Shown here in pieces: positions 22,801 to 31,049 of a DNA stretch of 31,415 nt. The notes under the pieces are model-generated. The model ran no database searches and was not told where the DNA came from. It saw only the letters and a program-made list of their open reading frames with translations. Numbering within the stretch: position 1 is the first letter of the stretch; each line of letters begins with the position of its first letter. The position numbers and the translations under genes were made by a program. Source of the stretch: PLGF01 sp052139695 (lineage in GTDB: Bacteria > Verrucomicrobiota > Verrucomicrobiia > Limisphaerales > Palsa-1400); NCBI GenBank assembly GCA_052139695.1, contig JBKQWF010000048.1, forward strand, positions 1-31,415, written 5' to 3'.

Positions 22801-24965
22801 GAGTCTGGAGAGCATGCGTCGAAAAACATATTCGAGTAGGCTCCGGCGGTGATGTAATGGATAAAGTTCTCCACTGTCGCTGGCTTGTCGTGGTTAAAAA
22901 GCTCAATCGTGACGTTGCTGCTCGTGCCGTCCGCATAGCGGGAAAGCGTCAATGTCACAATCGTTCCCTGCACGACGGTCAATACGGCTGGCTGGCTCGT
23001 CACCGTCTCGCCATCCGCGGCGGTGAGAACGACCGTGTAGGAGCCGGCTTGATTGGTGCTGACATCGTCCAGGGCCAGGGTGGCATTCGTCGCTCCGCTG
23101 ACGGCTGATCCCATCCATTGCCATTGGTAGCTCACAGCGTTGCTGGCGGTGATGCTGAAATCCGCCGCCGAGCCGACATTGACCGTGAGACTGGCAGGCT
23201 GGCTGGTGATGAGGGGGGGCGCCACCAAGGCGGTAAAGTTTTCCGTCACCAGTCCTTCCTGGCCCAGGGAATCTTCCGCCACGACGACAATCGTGTAAAG
23301 GCCGCCCTTTAGATTGGTCACGGCCAACGACCAATTGCTGCCGTTGAGATTCGCCAATAACGGCGCGGTCACCGCATTCGATTGGGCAAAAAGCTGGACG
23401 GTCAATTGCGTAACAGTGGTCGATAAAGGAATGGTTCCGCTAATGGTCAAACCAGCGTTGATGGTCTGCACGACGGTACCGGCGGCAGGGCTCGTTATGG
23501 CCAGGCCTGGCGGCAGGTTGGTGGAAACAAACGTTACCGTGAGCGTGAAGTTCGTTTCCGCCGTGAACGTCACTTCCGGATTAAGCGACACCACGCCTTG
23601 ATTTTGCCAATTGACGAACTGCTCTCCGGCGGGCGGTTCCGCCGTCAGCGAATAGGAGTTTCCAGGCACGAGATACTGCAAGTTGGTGCTGAAGACGCCG
23701 TTTGCGTTGGTGATCATCGTCAGCACCGCCAGGTTGGTGAAATACACCGTCGCGGGCGCGCTGAGGTTCCCGACCCCGTCCTGGGCATAGGCCGTCAACT
23801 GGTAAACTCCCGGTTCGTTGGTTCCGAGATCGAGCCACCAATTGGTGGTCCCTATGGCGGCCTTGGTCTGGACCGCGCCCTCGCTCAGGCCCGCCAAGGA
23901 TGTCAATACACAATACACTTCGGCCAGCCCGATATTATCCGCCGCTGTTCCGCGCACCGTCAGATCACCCCCGTTGGTAAAGACCGCGCCCGGCAAGGGG
24001 AAGGCAAGGGAAACCGTGGGCGGGTTGGTGTCCACCGGAGGTGGCGAGAGGAAAGCGAAATCGCAAAAGAAAAAGTTGGCGTCCGTGGGCGAGTTGGTTC
24101 CGTCGTAATTGACTGGGAGGTTTGGCACAACGGAAAAGCTAGAATAAATGCCATTGCTGGGGGCACTTAGAGCATTGAAATACTCCAGGACATTGCTGCC
24201 GGAATTGGTCCCGTAGAGGATGCGCCCGAAAACCGTAAAGTCCTGGCTGTCCAGACTTGCCGAATTGTCCACCAGATTAAAGAAGAAGGCGGCGCTGGCG
24301 GAGTTCGTTTCTCCAGAAGCCAGCGCCATGGCCAATGTCCCAAATCGATTGTGAATGACGGGGCCAACATTGAATTCGTTATCGACTTGAGAAGGAAAGT
24401 TGGTCCCTGGGGAAATACGATTGGGCAAAAGATTAGTCGAACGGTCCGAGGCGGCATAATCGCCCCCTTGCAAAACAAAGTTCGCCACGTCGCGATCAAA
24501 GAACATGTTCGAGTAAGCGCCCGCGGTGATGTAATGAATGAAGTTCTCCACCGTGGCCGGCTTGTCATGATCGAAAAGCTGCACCAGGAAATTGCTGCTG
24601 CCGCCGTTGGGGTAAGTGGAGATAGTCCATTGGATGATCGTTCCCGCCACAATCGTCAAGACCGCTGGCGGCGTGCTGGTCACGGAGGTATTGTCCGAGG
24701 AAGTCACCACCACGGTATAGCTCCCCGCCTGATTGCTGCTCACGTCATCCAGGCTCAGAGTGGCGTTGGTCTCGCCGGAAAGATTGCTGTTATCAAATTG
24801 CCATTGGTAGCTGACCACGTTGCTGGCCACGACCGTAAACTGCGCCGCGGAAGCATTGTTGACCGTGATGCTTTGCGGCGGGGACAAAACAACAGGGGTC
24901 GTGGCGCGGGCCTGGAGTGCGATGAGCGAACTCCAAATAGAGAAAAATAAAAAGAAGCGTTTCAC
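19869..24965 (-). CDS. Giant secreted protein with two cyclophilin-like, Ig-like and InlB-type repeats
   Basis: A 1698-residue exported protein. A signal peptide covers about 1-22 (MKRFFLFFSIWSSLIALQAR). An Ig-like domain (24-106) leads into a cyclophilin-type peptidyl-prolyl isomerase domain (about 108-305), a Big-like domain (315-412), an InlB-type beta repeat (437-480, SYSLTAEPPAGEQFVNW) and another Big-like domain (485-580). The whole unit then repeats with a period of about 559 residues. Further InlB-type and Big-like copies follow, and a glycine/threonine-rich beta domain ends it without a visible anchor. Copy 1 keeps the catalytic-type Arg (R158 in FFDRDVANFVLQGGDY); copy 2 has A717 there (FFDACSPDSYLEGGDY), so it is probably inactive. 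GTG 24965 is chosen because the signal peptide starts there; the frame stays open to 25166. Likely role: surface or extracellular binding or folding. Confidence 0.85.
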   Translation of the reverse strand: MKRFFLFFSIWSSLIALQARATTPVVLSPPQSITVNNASAAQFTVVASNVVSYQWQFDNSNLSGETNATLSLDDVSSNQAGSYTVVVTSSDNTSVTSTPPAVLTIVAGTIIQWTISTYPNGGSSNFLVQLFDHDKPATVENFIHYITAGAYSNMFFDRDVANFVLQGGDYAASDRSTNLLPNRISPGTNFPSQVDNEFNVGPVIHNRFGTLAMALASGETNSASAAFFFNLVDNSASLDSQDFTVFGRILYGTNSGSNVLEYFNALSAPSNGIYSSFSVVPNLPVNYDGTNSPTDANFFFCDFAFLSPPPVDTNPPTVSLAFPLPGAVFTNGGDLTVRGTAADNIGLAEVYCVLTSLAGLSEGAVQTKAAIGTTNWWLDLGTNEPGVYQLTAYAQDGVGNLSAPATVYFTNLAVLTMITNANGVFSTNLQYLVPGNSYSLTAEPPAGEQFVNWQNQGVVSLNPEVTFTAETNFTLTVTFVSTNLPPGLAITSPAAGTVVQTINAGLTISGTIPLSTTVTQLTVQLFAQSNAVTAPLLANLNGSNWSLAVTNLKGGLYTIVVVAEDSLGQEGLVTENFTALVAPPLITSQPASLTVNVGSAADFSITASNAVSYQWQWMGSAVSGATNATLALDDVSTNQAGSYTVVLTAADGETVTSQPAVLTVVQGTIVTLTLSRYADGTSSNVTIELFNHDKPATVENFIHYITAGAYSNMFFDACSPDSYLEGGDYVTTDRSSNHFNPSPIVAGADFPSHVDSEFNIGPLIHNEFGTLAVSSPVSSSNSFFFNLADNSASFDYDGFTVFGRILSGSNVLQYFNTLSSPSNGILDWNSYFPALPVNYDGTNAPVDASLFYGDFTFVTPPPVDTIPPTVAVTVPAPNAAFTNGLSSAQGTAQDNVGLAEVFGILTSLTGTSANVSQTNAASGTTNWSLSFATSAPGIYRFSAFAQDGAGNLSAASTVYFTNMAQLIIVTNLNGQLITNAPQYLLPGRQYSLTPEPEAGEQFYSWTANGATSLNPVQTFTANDNLTLTIKYIPTNLAAGLAITAPVSGQQTLAIQSVLTVSGTIPATNISQLTCQFYVNSNSISLPLPAAIAGTNWSLSVTNFTNGAYSVAATATDAAGDSFLTSASFTLLNVDEMNLNILPAAGGSVSGYKGQLVPPGTYSLKASPRPGYIFYSWNDGLTTTLNPAKTVNLASNLTLTATFVPQSAALQGITITYPPANARLTNGSFSIQGGLPASLSVTQMTCQLFLQSNGVTASPQTVTVGSSPAKWTFPVANLTPGSYRVLAMAYDSKGRGRLIAENFNLLAKLEAGVEPPGTGAVTAGLNGQYLEVGKTYVIYARAKAGQMFAYWTGTVANATSPITLFTMSTNMVLTAYFTNNLFPAVAGTYTGLFLDPAGVTSTNAGFVTLSTTTAGVLSGKVMFPAHILEVFPTQFPYTGVIDLSTEWVDKNVLTVGFAMDLTNGTDTVTGFVADQDAGGNLLWEDKMILYRAVTNLSSGGAPATGKYAVLLRPEDGGNPPASGYAAFSLASSGALALGGTLPDNKAISGTARISKDGVWPVYCAPSAYGGQGMIIGWQTNRASGASTGQLFWCKPGVGVATSLTSTGGVFTPPQPGSNYEMAVAGGTAYNLQINSAGRFNPAAPVKQISLLPTGVLSGQIEINNQGLPFKGIFVSPTAGGGGFILNDGTNNGFQISAQP
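21550..24896 (-). repeat. Tandem ~1.68-kb intragenic duplication
   Basis: Two consecutive units within the giant gene each encode Ig-like, cyclophilin-like, Big-like, InlB-type and Big-like modules. A 25-residue stretch beginning HDKPATVEN and ending SNMFFD is identical in both, at residues 133 and 692 (559 apart). DNA around 24529-24580 and 22851-22900 is visibly similar but diverged at third positions, so the duplication is not recent. Outer limits are approximate. Confidence 0.75.
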
Positions 24966-25086
24966 CGCGGCGAACGTTAATAAATTCCCGCGTGAACGAA
25001 AAGCCCCAAATCGGCTGGAACAGCGATTCCGATGTTTGCGCCACGCCTGGACGCTGCCGCTCATCCAGGCGGAGGCCGGCGGGAGA

Positions 25087-25329
25087 CTACCACCGATCTT
25101 CCTCAAACGAATCGGACACAATGGTCGCGCCCAGCGCGTCAGCGTGAACGTAACCGTAGGACACATAACCCGAGCTGTCCTCCCGGCGGCAACGCCAATG
25201 CCACCAACCTGGCTTCACAAAATCCCCGCGCTGGATCAAATCGAATTTGAACGTTTGCGCCCGCTCCTTCTTCTGGGGAAGCGCCGCAAACTCCGAGTTG
25301 CATTCAGGGCTGGCATCATCTTCACTCAC
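25087..25329 (-). CDS. Small hypothetical protein, tryptophan-rich centre
   Basis: A possible 80-residue protein starting at GTG 25329. I do not recognise it. It is acidic at both ends (MSEDDASPE, VSDSFEEDRW) with a central FDLIQRGDFVKPGWWHWRCR followed by SGYVSYGYVHADALGATIV, resembling a small beta-sheet domain. Composition looks protein-like, unlike the competing frame, which would add 67 arginine/proline-rich residues to the giant protein. Against it: no Shine-Dalgarno, a GTG start, and little room for a promoter. It lies between rplW and the giant gene on the same strand. Confidence 0.45.
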   Translation of the reverse strand: MSEDDASPECNSEFAALPQKKERAQTFKFDLIQRGDFVKPGWWHWRCRREDSSGYVSYGYVHADALGATIVSDSFEEDRW

Positions 25330-25445
25330 GGAAGCAAGATGCGCTCGCGCTCACGTTGCCGCTCACCATTTCTTGGCCATCTCTATACCGTTTTTACACC
25401 AAGGAACCCGCTAAAACGCGGCAGGCCTGGCAGCCTATCCGGAAA

Positions 25446-25465
25446 CCAAACCTTCTTAGGTTAGG
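25446..25465 (-). terminator. Weak hairpin at the end of rplW
   Basis: CCAAACCT (25446-25453) pairs with AGGTTAGG (25458-25465) at seven of eight positions around TCTT, spanning the rplW stop. On the minus strand it is followed only by TTTCC, so termination would be weak. Confidence 0.3.
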
Positions 25466-25742
25466 CTAAAGTGATCTTGTCCTCTTTGCGGAGGGTGACG
25501 ATGGCTTTTTTCCAGTTCGGGGCGCGGCCGGCAAAGGGCGTGCGGCTGCGGCGGGCCTTGCCGCGGACATTGAGGGTGTTGATCTTGATGACTTTTACTT
25601 TAAAAAGTTCCTGCACAGCCTGGCGGATTTCCAGCTTGTTGGCACGGCGGTCGGCCACGACGGTGTATTGGTTGAACTTCTCCGACTGGCGGGTCCCTTT
25701 TTCGGTCACACGGACGGTCTTGATAATGTCAAAAGAATTCAT
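25461..25742 (-). CDS. rplW: 50S ribosomal protein L23
   Basis: A 93-residue L23, which binds 23S rRNA domain III at the polypeptide exit tunnel and is a docking site for trigger factor and SRP. Recognisable parts are IIKTVRVTEKGT, YTVVADRRANKLEIRQAVQE with LFKVKV, and the rRNA-binding loop VRGKARRSRTPFAGRAPNWK. Length is normal. It begins one base after the L4 stop. In most bacteria rplB follows; here no rplB is found and the ribosomal cluster ends. Confidence 0.95.
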   Translation of the reverse strand: MNSFDIIKTVRVTEKGTRQSEKFNQYTVVADRRANKLEIRQAVQELFKVKVIKINTLNVRGKARRSRTPFAGRAPNWKKAIVTLRKEDKITLA

Positions 25743-25743
25743 G

Positions 25744-26370
25744 TTAATCCTTGGCCAGGCGGTTCTCCACTTGCTCGAAAGCGCCGCGGGTAAAAACGAG
25801 TTTGTCGCGGCGCAAGACCTGGTAGGTGTTCAGGGCTTCGCCAGTCGTCAGTTCGACGTCCGGGACATTGCGCGAGGCGAGACGGAGGTTCTGGTCGCCG
25901 GTGTGCGCGACGATCAGCGCGCTGCCCTGCACTTGCAGAGAGGCCAGCACAGCGAGAAAATCCTTGGTCTTCGGGGTGGCAAGCTTGATGTCATCGAGAA
26001 TGAGAACATCCCCGGCCTTCAGGCGCGCGCTCAGGGCTTTGCGCAATGCCAATTGCCGGGTGGTCCGGCCCACCTTGGTCGCGAAGTCACGCGGCTTCGG
26101 GCCAAAAACAACTCCGCCGCCACGCCAGAGAGGCGACTGAAAAGAACCAGCCCGCGCCCGGCCCGTGCCTTTTTGGCGCCAGGGCTTTTTGTTGGTGCCG
26201 GCGACTTCGCCGGCATTCTTGGTGCAGGCGGTGCCCATGCGTTGCGCGGAATTGAAGGCGACGACCGTTTGATGGACAGCCTGGCTGCCCTTGCCGTTTT
26301 CTATGACGGTAAACTTGACGTCGTATTCGCCCTGGTCTTTGCCGTGGATGTCTTTGACCGTAAGCTTCAT
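25744..26370 (-). CDS. rplD: 50S ribosomal protein L4
   Basis: A 208-residue L4 that lines the exit tunnel and binds 23S rRNA domain I; in E. coli it also represses the S10 operon. The tunnel loop is clear: NKKPWRQKGTGRARAGSFQS with PLWRGGGVVFGPKPRDF. The C-terminal globular part has ALSARLKAGDVLILDDIKL and LNTYQVLRRDKLVFT. The N-terminus (MKLTVKDIHGKDQGEYDVKF) is typical. Three bases separate it from the L3 stop. No S10-type leader for L4 autoregulation is expected, since rpsJ follows fusA closely. Confidence 0.96.
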   Translation of the reverse strand: MKLTVKDIHGKDQGEYDVKFTVIENGKGSQAVHQTVVAFNSAQRMGTACTKNAGEVAGTNKKPWRQKGTGRARAGSFQSPLWRGGGVVFGPKPRDFATKVGRTTRQLALRKALSARLKAGDVLILDDIKLATPKTKDFLAVLASLQVQGSALIVAHTGDQNLRLASRNVPDVELTTGEALNTYQVLRRDKLVFTRGAFEQVENRLAKD

Positions 26371-26373
26371 AAA

Positions 26374-27126
26374 CTATTTCTTTTTGGGGGCAGCGGCAGG
26401 GGCGGGTTTGGCGGCGGCGGGTTTGGTGCCTTTGGCAGCCGGGGCGGCAACAGCGGCGGTTTTCATGGCCAAACGGTGTTTGGCCCGGTCGGAACCTTTC
26501 GGCAGCTTCTTGGCTTCTCGGATGATGACGTAGTCGTTGTTCGCTCCTGGGATTGCGCCTTTGATCAATAACAAATTCTCGGCTTCCCGAACCTGGATGA
26601 CCTGAAGGTTCTGGGCCGTGCGCCGAACCTGGCCCATGTGGCCGGGCATCCTCATGCCGCGCATGACGGTGCCTGGAAACAAACGCTGGCCGATGGCGCC
26701 GGAACGACGCCGCCATCCTTTTGAGCCGTGGGAAGCGTCGCCACCGCGGAAATTATGCCGCTTCATCACGCCTTCAAAACCGCGCCCTTTGGTGATGCCG
26801 ATCGCATCGACGAAATCGCCTTGGGCGAAAATGCCGGGCCCGATAACGTCGCCGGGTTTGACCGCAAGGGTGAAATCGCGGAATTCACGCACGCGCTTGA
26901 CGGCGGCGGCGCCAAATTTTTTGAAGTGTCCCAGCAACGGCTTGGTGACGCGGTGCTCCTTCTGATCGTCAAAGCCCAGTTGAATGGCATTGTAGCCGTC
27001 GGAGTCAGCCGTTTTAGTCTGGATGACGCGATTCGGCCCAGCCAGGACGACTGTGACCGGCACGAGAACGCCATGAGCGTCATAAACGCTGGTCTGGCCA
27101 AGTTTCTTTCCTAAAAGTCCAAGCAT
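26374..27126 (-). CDS. rplC: 50S ribosomal protein L3 with Ala/Pro/Lys tail
   Basis: A 250-residue L3, an early assembly protein near the peptidyl-transferase centre. Family blocks: MLGLLGKKLGQTSVYDAHG, VIGITKGRGF-like AIGITKGRGFEGVMKRHNF, RGGDASHGSKGWRRRSGAIG and PGTVMRGMRMPGHMG. It is about 40 residues longer than E. coli L3 because of a C-terminal tail of A, P and K (KTAAVAAPAAKGTKP onward). Eight C residues (minus strand) stand directly before the ATG and there is no Shine-Dalgarno, so translation may rely on coupling to rpsJ, whose stop is 14 bases upstream. Confidence 0.96.
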   Translation of the reverse strand: MLGLLGKKLGQTSVYDAHGVLVPVTVVLAGPNRVIQTKTADSDGYNAIQLGFDDQKEHRVTKPLLGHFKKFGAAAVKRVREFRDFTLAVKPGDVIGPGIFAQGDFVDAIGITKGRGFEGVMKRHNFRGGDASHGSKGWRRRSGAIGQRLFPGTVMRGMRMPGHMGQVRRTAQNLQVIQVREAENLLLIKGAIPGANNDYVIIREAKKLPKGSDRAKHRLAMKTAAVAAPAAKGTKPAAAKPAPAAAPKKK

Positions 27127-27140
27127 GGGGGGGGAAGGGG

Positions 27141-27449
27141 TTAAATCTTAATGGTGATGTCCACGCCGGCTGGCAGATTCAGCTTCTTCAGCTCGTCCAC
27201 GGTCTTGGCCGTGGGCTCGATGATGTCCAGCAAACGCTTGTGCGTGCGCTGCTCGAACGTTTCCTGCGACTTCTTGTCGCAATGCGGCGAGCGCAGCACG
27301 GTGAAACGTTCGATGCGGGTGGGAAGAGGGATGGGGCCGGCGACCCTGGCTCCGGTGCGTTTGACAGTTTCGACGATGTCGTGCGCCGACTGGTCAATGA
27401 CCCGATGGTCAAAGGCCTTCAATCTGATGCGAATGCGTTGTCCTGCCAT
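27141..27449 (-). CDS. rpsJ: 30S ribosomal protein S10
   Basis: A 102-residue S10 (NusE), a 30S head protein that also acts in transcription antitermination with NusB. It reads QRIRIRLKAFDHRVIDQSAH, then GPIPLPTRIERFTVLRSPHC with DKKSQE and RTHKRLLDIIEP. Length is normal. It starts 30 bases after the fusA stop with no tuf between, so this cluster fuses the str and S10 operons directly. The spacer shows no Shine-Dalgarno. Confidence 0.97.
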   Translation of the reverse strand: MAGQRIRIRLKAFDHRVIDQSAHDIVETVKRTGARVAGPIPLPTRIERFTVLRSPHCDKKSQETFEQRTHKRLLDIIEPTAKTVDELKKLNLPAGVDITIKI

Positions 27450-27479
27450 AAAAAGAACAAATAACTACAATTTTTCAGC

Positions 27480-29675
<2,196 letters not shown>

Positions 29676-29680
29676 ATAAT

Positions 29681-29713
29681 AAAAAGGCCCCGATGTACTT
29701 TCGAGCCCGGGGC
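29681..29713 (-). terminator. Terminator-like hairpin between rpsG and fusA
   Basis: On the minus strand GCCCCG (29713-29708) and CGGGGC (29692-29687) form a six-bp stem around a 15-base loop, followed by CTTTTTATT. It ends six bases before the fusA ATG. It may lower fusA expression relative to rpsL-rpsG or act as an attenuator; the stem is short, so strength is uncertain. Confidence 0.45.
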
Positions 29714-29731
29714 GTTAAGGATTCAAATGAA

Positions 29732-30205
29732 TTACCAGCGGAAATGCGCGAAGGCCTTATTGGCCTGTGCCATCTTATGCACCTCATCACGTTTGCGGAT
29801 CGCATTTCCCTGTCCCTGATAGGCGTCCATAATCTCGCCCGCGAGTGCCTCCTTCATCGCTGAACCTTTGCGGGCATCGGCCAAATCCACCAGCCAGCGC
29901 ATCGCCAGCGATAACTGGCGGTCCGTGGTCACTTCCACCGGGACCTGGTAAGTGGCGCCACCGACCCGGCGGGGTTTGACCTCCAGGCGAGGCTTGGCGT
30001 TATCGACCGCCCGCTGCAAGATTTCCAACGGGTTTGAGGCCGGGTTTTTGGCCGCGATCTGCTCAAAGGCACCGTAAACGATCCGCTGGGCGGTCGTTTT
30101 CTTGCCGCTGCACATAACCGTGTTAACCAGGCGTGAAACCAGGGTGCTGTGGTACTTGCTGTCTTCCAACAGCGGTCTTTTGAATGCTCGACGACGACGG
30201 GACAT
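29732..30205 (-). CDS. rpsG: 30S ribosomal protein S7
   Basis: A 157-residue S7, the primary assembly protein of the 30S head, which contacts the E-site tRNA. Typical blocks: MSRRRRAFKRPLLEDSKYHS, LVNTVMCSGKKTTAQRIVYG, LEVKPRRVGGATYQVPVEV, RWLVDLADARKGSAM, and KRDEVHKMAQANKAFAHFRW at the C-terminus. Length is normal. It starts seven bases after the rpsL stop. Confidence 0.97.
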   Translation of the reverse strand: MSRRRRAFKRPLLEDSKYHSTLVSRLVNTVMCSGKKTTAQRIVYGAFEQIAAKNPASNPLEILQRAVDNAKPRLEVKPRRVGGATYQVPVEVTTDRQLSLAMRWLVDLADARKGSAMKEALAGEIMDAYQGQGNAIRKRDEVHKMAQANKAFAHFRW

Positions 30206-30212
30206 AAATTCG

Positions 30213-30626
30213 TTATTGCTTTGCTTCCGCTGCCGGTTTGGGGGCAGCTTTTGCCACTTTCGGGCGCTTTACACCGTATTTTGAACGGCTCACCCGCCGC
30301 TTCTCCACTCCCGCAGCATCAAGCGTGCCGCGGACGATATGGTAGCGAACGCCCGGCAAATCTTTGACGCGTCCGCCGCGCACCAGGACGATGGAGTGCT
30401 CCTGCAAATTGTGCCCTTCGTCCGGAATATAGGCGATGACCTCAAATCCATTGGTCAGACGCACCTTGGCGACTTTGCGCATGGCCGAATTGGGCTTTTT
30501 GGGCGTCCGAGTCATGACCTGGATGCAGACACCGCGTCGAAAAGGCGAGTTCTGCAAGGCCGGTGCTTTGGACTTGCTGCGCAATTTGCTACGTCCTTTT
30601 CGGACTAGTTGATTAATCGTCGGCAT
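30213..30626 (-). CDS. rpsL: 30S ribosomal protein S12
   Basis: A 137-residue S12, which sits at the decoding centre. Family blocks: MPTINQLVRKGRSKLRSKSK, RGVCIQVMTRTPKKPNSAMR, GFEVIAYIPDEGHNLQEHSI and VRGGRVKDLPGVRYHIVRGT. The lysines in TPKKPNS and GRVKDLPG, whose substitution gives streptomycin resistance in other bacteria, are unchanged. It ends in an extra A/K/P-rich tail (KVAKAAPKPAAEAKQ). First gene of the ribosomal cluster; a strong promoter lies about 50 bases upstream. No rpoB/rpoC precedes it. Confidence 0.97.
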   Translation of the reverse strand: MPTINQLVRKGRSKLRSKSKAPALQNSPFRRGVCIQVMTRTPKKPNSAMRKVAKVRLTNGFEVIAYIPDEGHNLQEHSIVLVRGGRVKDLPGVRYHIVRGTLDAAGVEKRRVSRSKYGVKRPKVAKAAPKPAAEAKQ

Positions 30627-30674
30627 TTAACCCTAAATTCTTCCATCCGTTCCCACTTTAGAAACAGAGCGCGG

Positions 30675-30703
30675 AATATACTTTAAGCCGCTTCGGGTGG
30701 CAA
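30675..30703 (-). promoter_or_regulatory. Sigma-70-type promoter of the rpsL cluster
   Basis: On the minus strand TTGCCA (30703-30698), a 17-base spacer and TATATT (30680-30675), each matching consensus at five of six positions. The predicted +1 is near 30668, giving a leader of about 42 bases before the rpsL ATG at 30626. Confidence 0.7.
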
Positions 30704-30733
30704 CAGTTTTTTTCGATAAAAAAACTGCCACCC
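30695..30733. repeat. 39-bp palindrome overlapping the rpsL -35 box
   Basis: Outer arms GGGTGGC (30695-30701) and GCCACCC (30727-30733), inner arms AGTTTTTTT (30705-30713) and AAAAAAACT (30718-30726), loop CGAT, with one three-base bulge (AAC). All other positions pair. Because the T-run lies inside the stem it is not a standard terminator. Confidence 0.75.
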
Positions 30734-30942
30734 TCTGGAACACCCAGAAAAACTGAACTGCTCCAAGGGGCAATCACAGCTTCCCGCTCACCCTTAGCGG
30801 AACCCAGCCCGTAATTACTTGCCGATACCATACACCCCTCTTCAGAAATGAAAAGCGTCTTTTTGGTGTCCGATATTTTACGTTTAGTTGACCGATTCCT
30901 TGCGCAACGCGCCAAAAGGTGTCTAGAGGGGGGGGCGAACAT
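30734..30942 (-). ncRNA. Possible structured RNA or leader, unidentified
   Basis: Read on the minus strand, GGCAA and TTGCC enclose an inner stem TTCCGCT/AGCGGGAA (about 30778-30820), and a second short hairpin TCTGG-GTGTT-CCAGA lies next to the large palindrome. A TAAAAT hexamer (about 30880) could be a -10 box but has no good -35. No known RNA family is recognised. Confidence 0.2.
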
Positions 30943-30995
30943 CGCGAGTAGTGTTGATTTTCGCCAACGGTTTGGAGTCCCCCCTCACCCCTTCC

Positions 30996-31021
30996 TCTCC
31001 TCCACAAGCGTGTGGAGGAGA
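30996..31021. repeat. REP-like palindrome with 11-bp arms
   Basis: TCTCCTCCACA (30996-31006) and TGTGGAGGAGA (31011-31021) are perfect inverted arms around AGCG. It shares CTCTCCTCCAC with the palindrome at 17184-17210. It abuts the truncated tgt-like fragment. Confidence 0.6.
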
Positions 31022-31049
31022 AAGGGATGGTACGAGGCGCAACGGGTTC

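Larger units (their letters stand above)
30627..31049. other. Gene-poor region upstream of rpsL
   Basis: About 420 bases. From rpsL outward it has a 5' leader of about 40 bases, the rpsL promoter (30675-30703), a large palindrome overlapping its -35 box (30695-30733), about 200 bases with nested short inverted repeats that could be a small structured RNA (30734-30942), a G8 run and a REP-like palindrome (30996-31021). Frames on both strands here cross these elements and look non-coding. Confidence 0.5.

Noticed and set aside
19875..24950. Plus-strand open frames opposite the giant gene
   Set aside because: They are antisense shadows of a threonine/glycine-rich coding sequence and show no domain features.
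24966..25166. 67-residue N-terminal extension of the giant secreted protein
   Set aside because: The extension is arginine/proline-rich and would bury a normal signal peptide that begins at GTG 24965.
30658..30942. 94-codon minus-strand frame upstream of rpsL
   Set aside because: It spans the large palindrome and the rpsL promoter and has no protein-like conservation that I can see.
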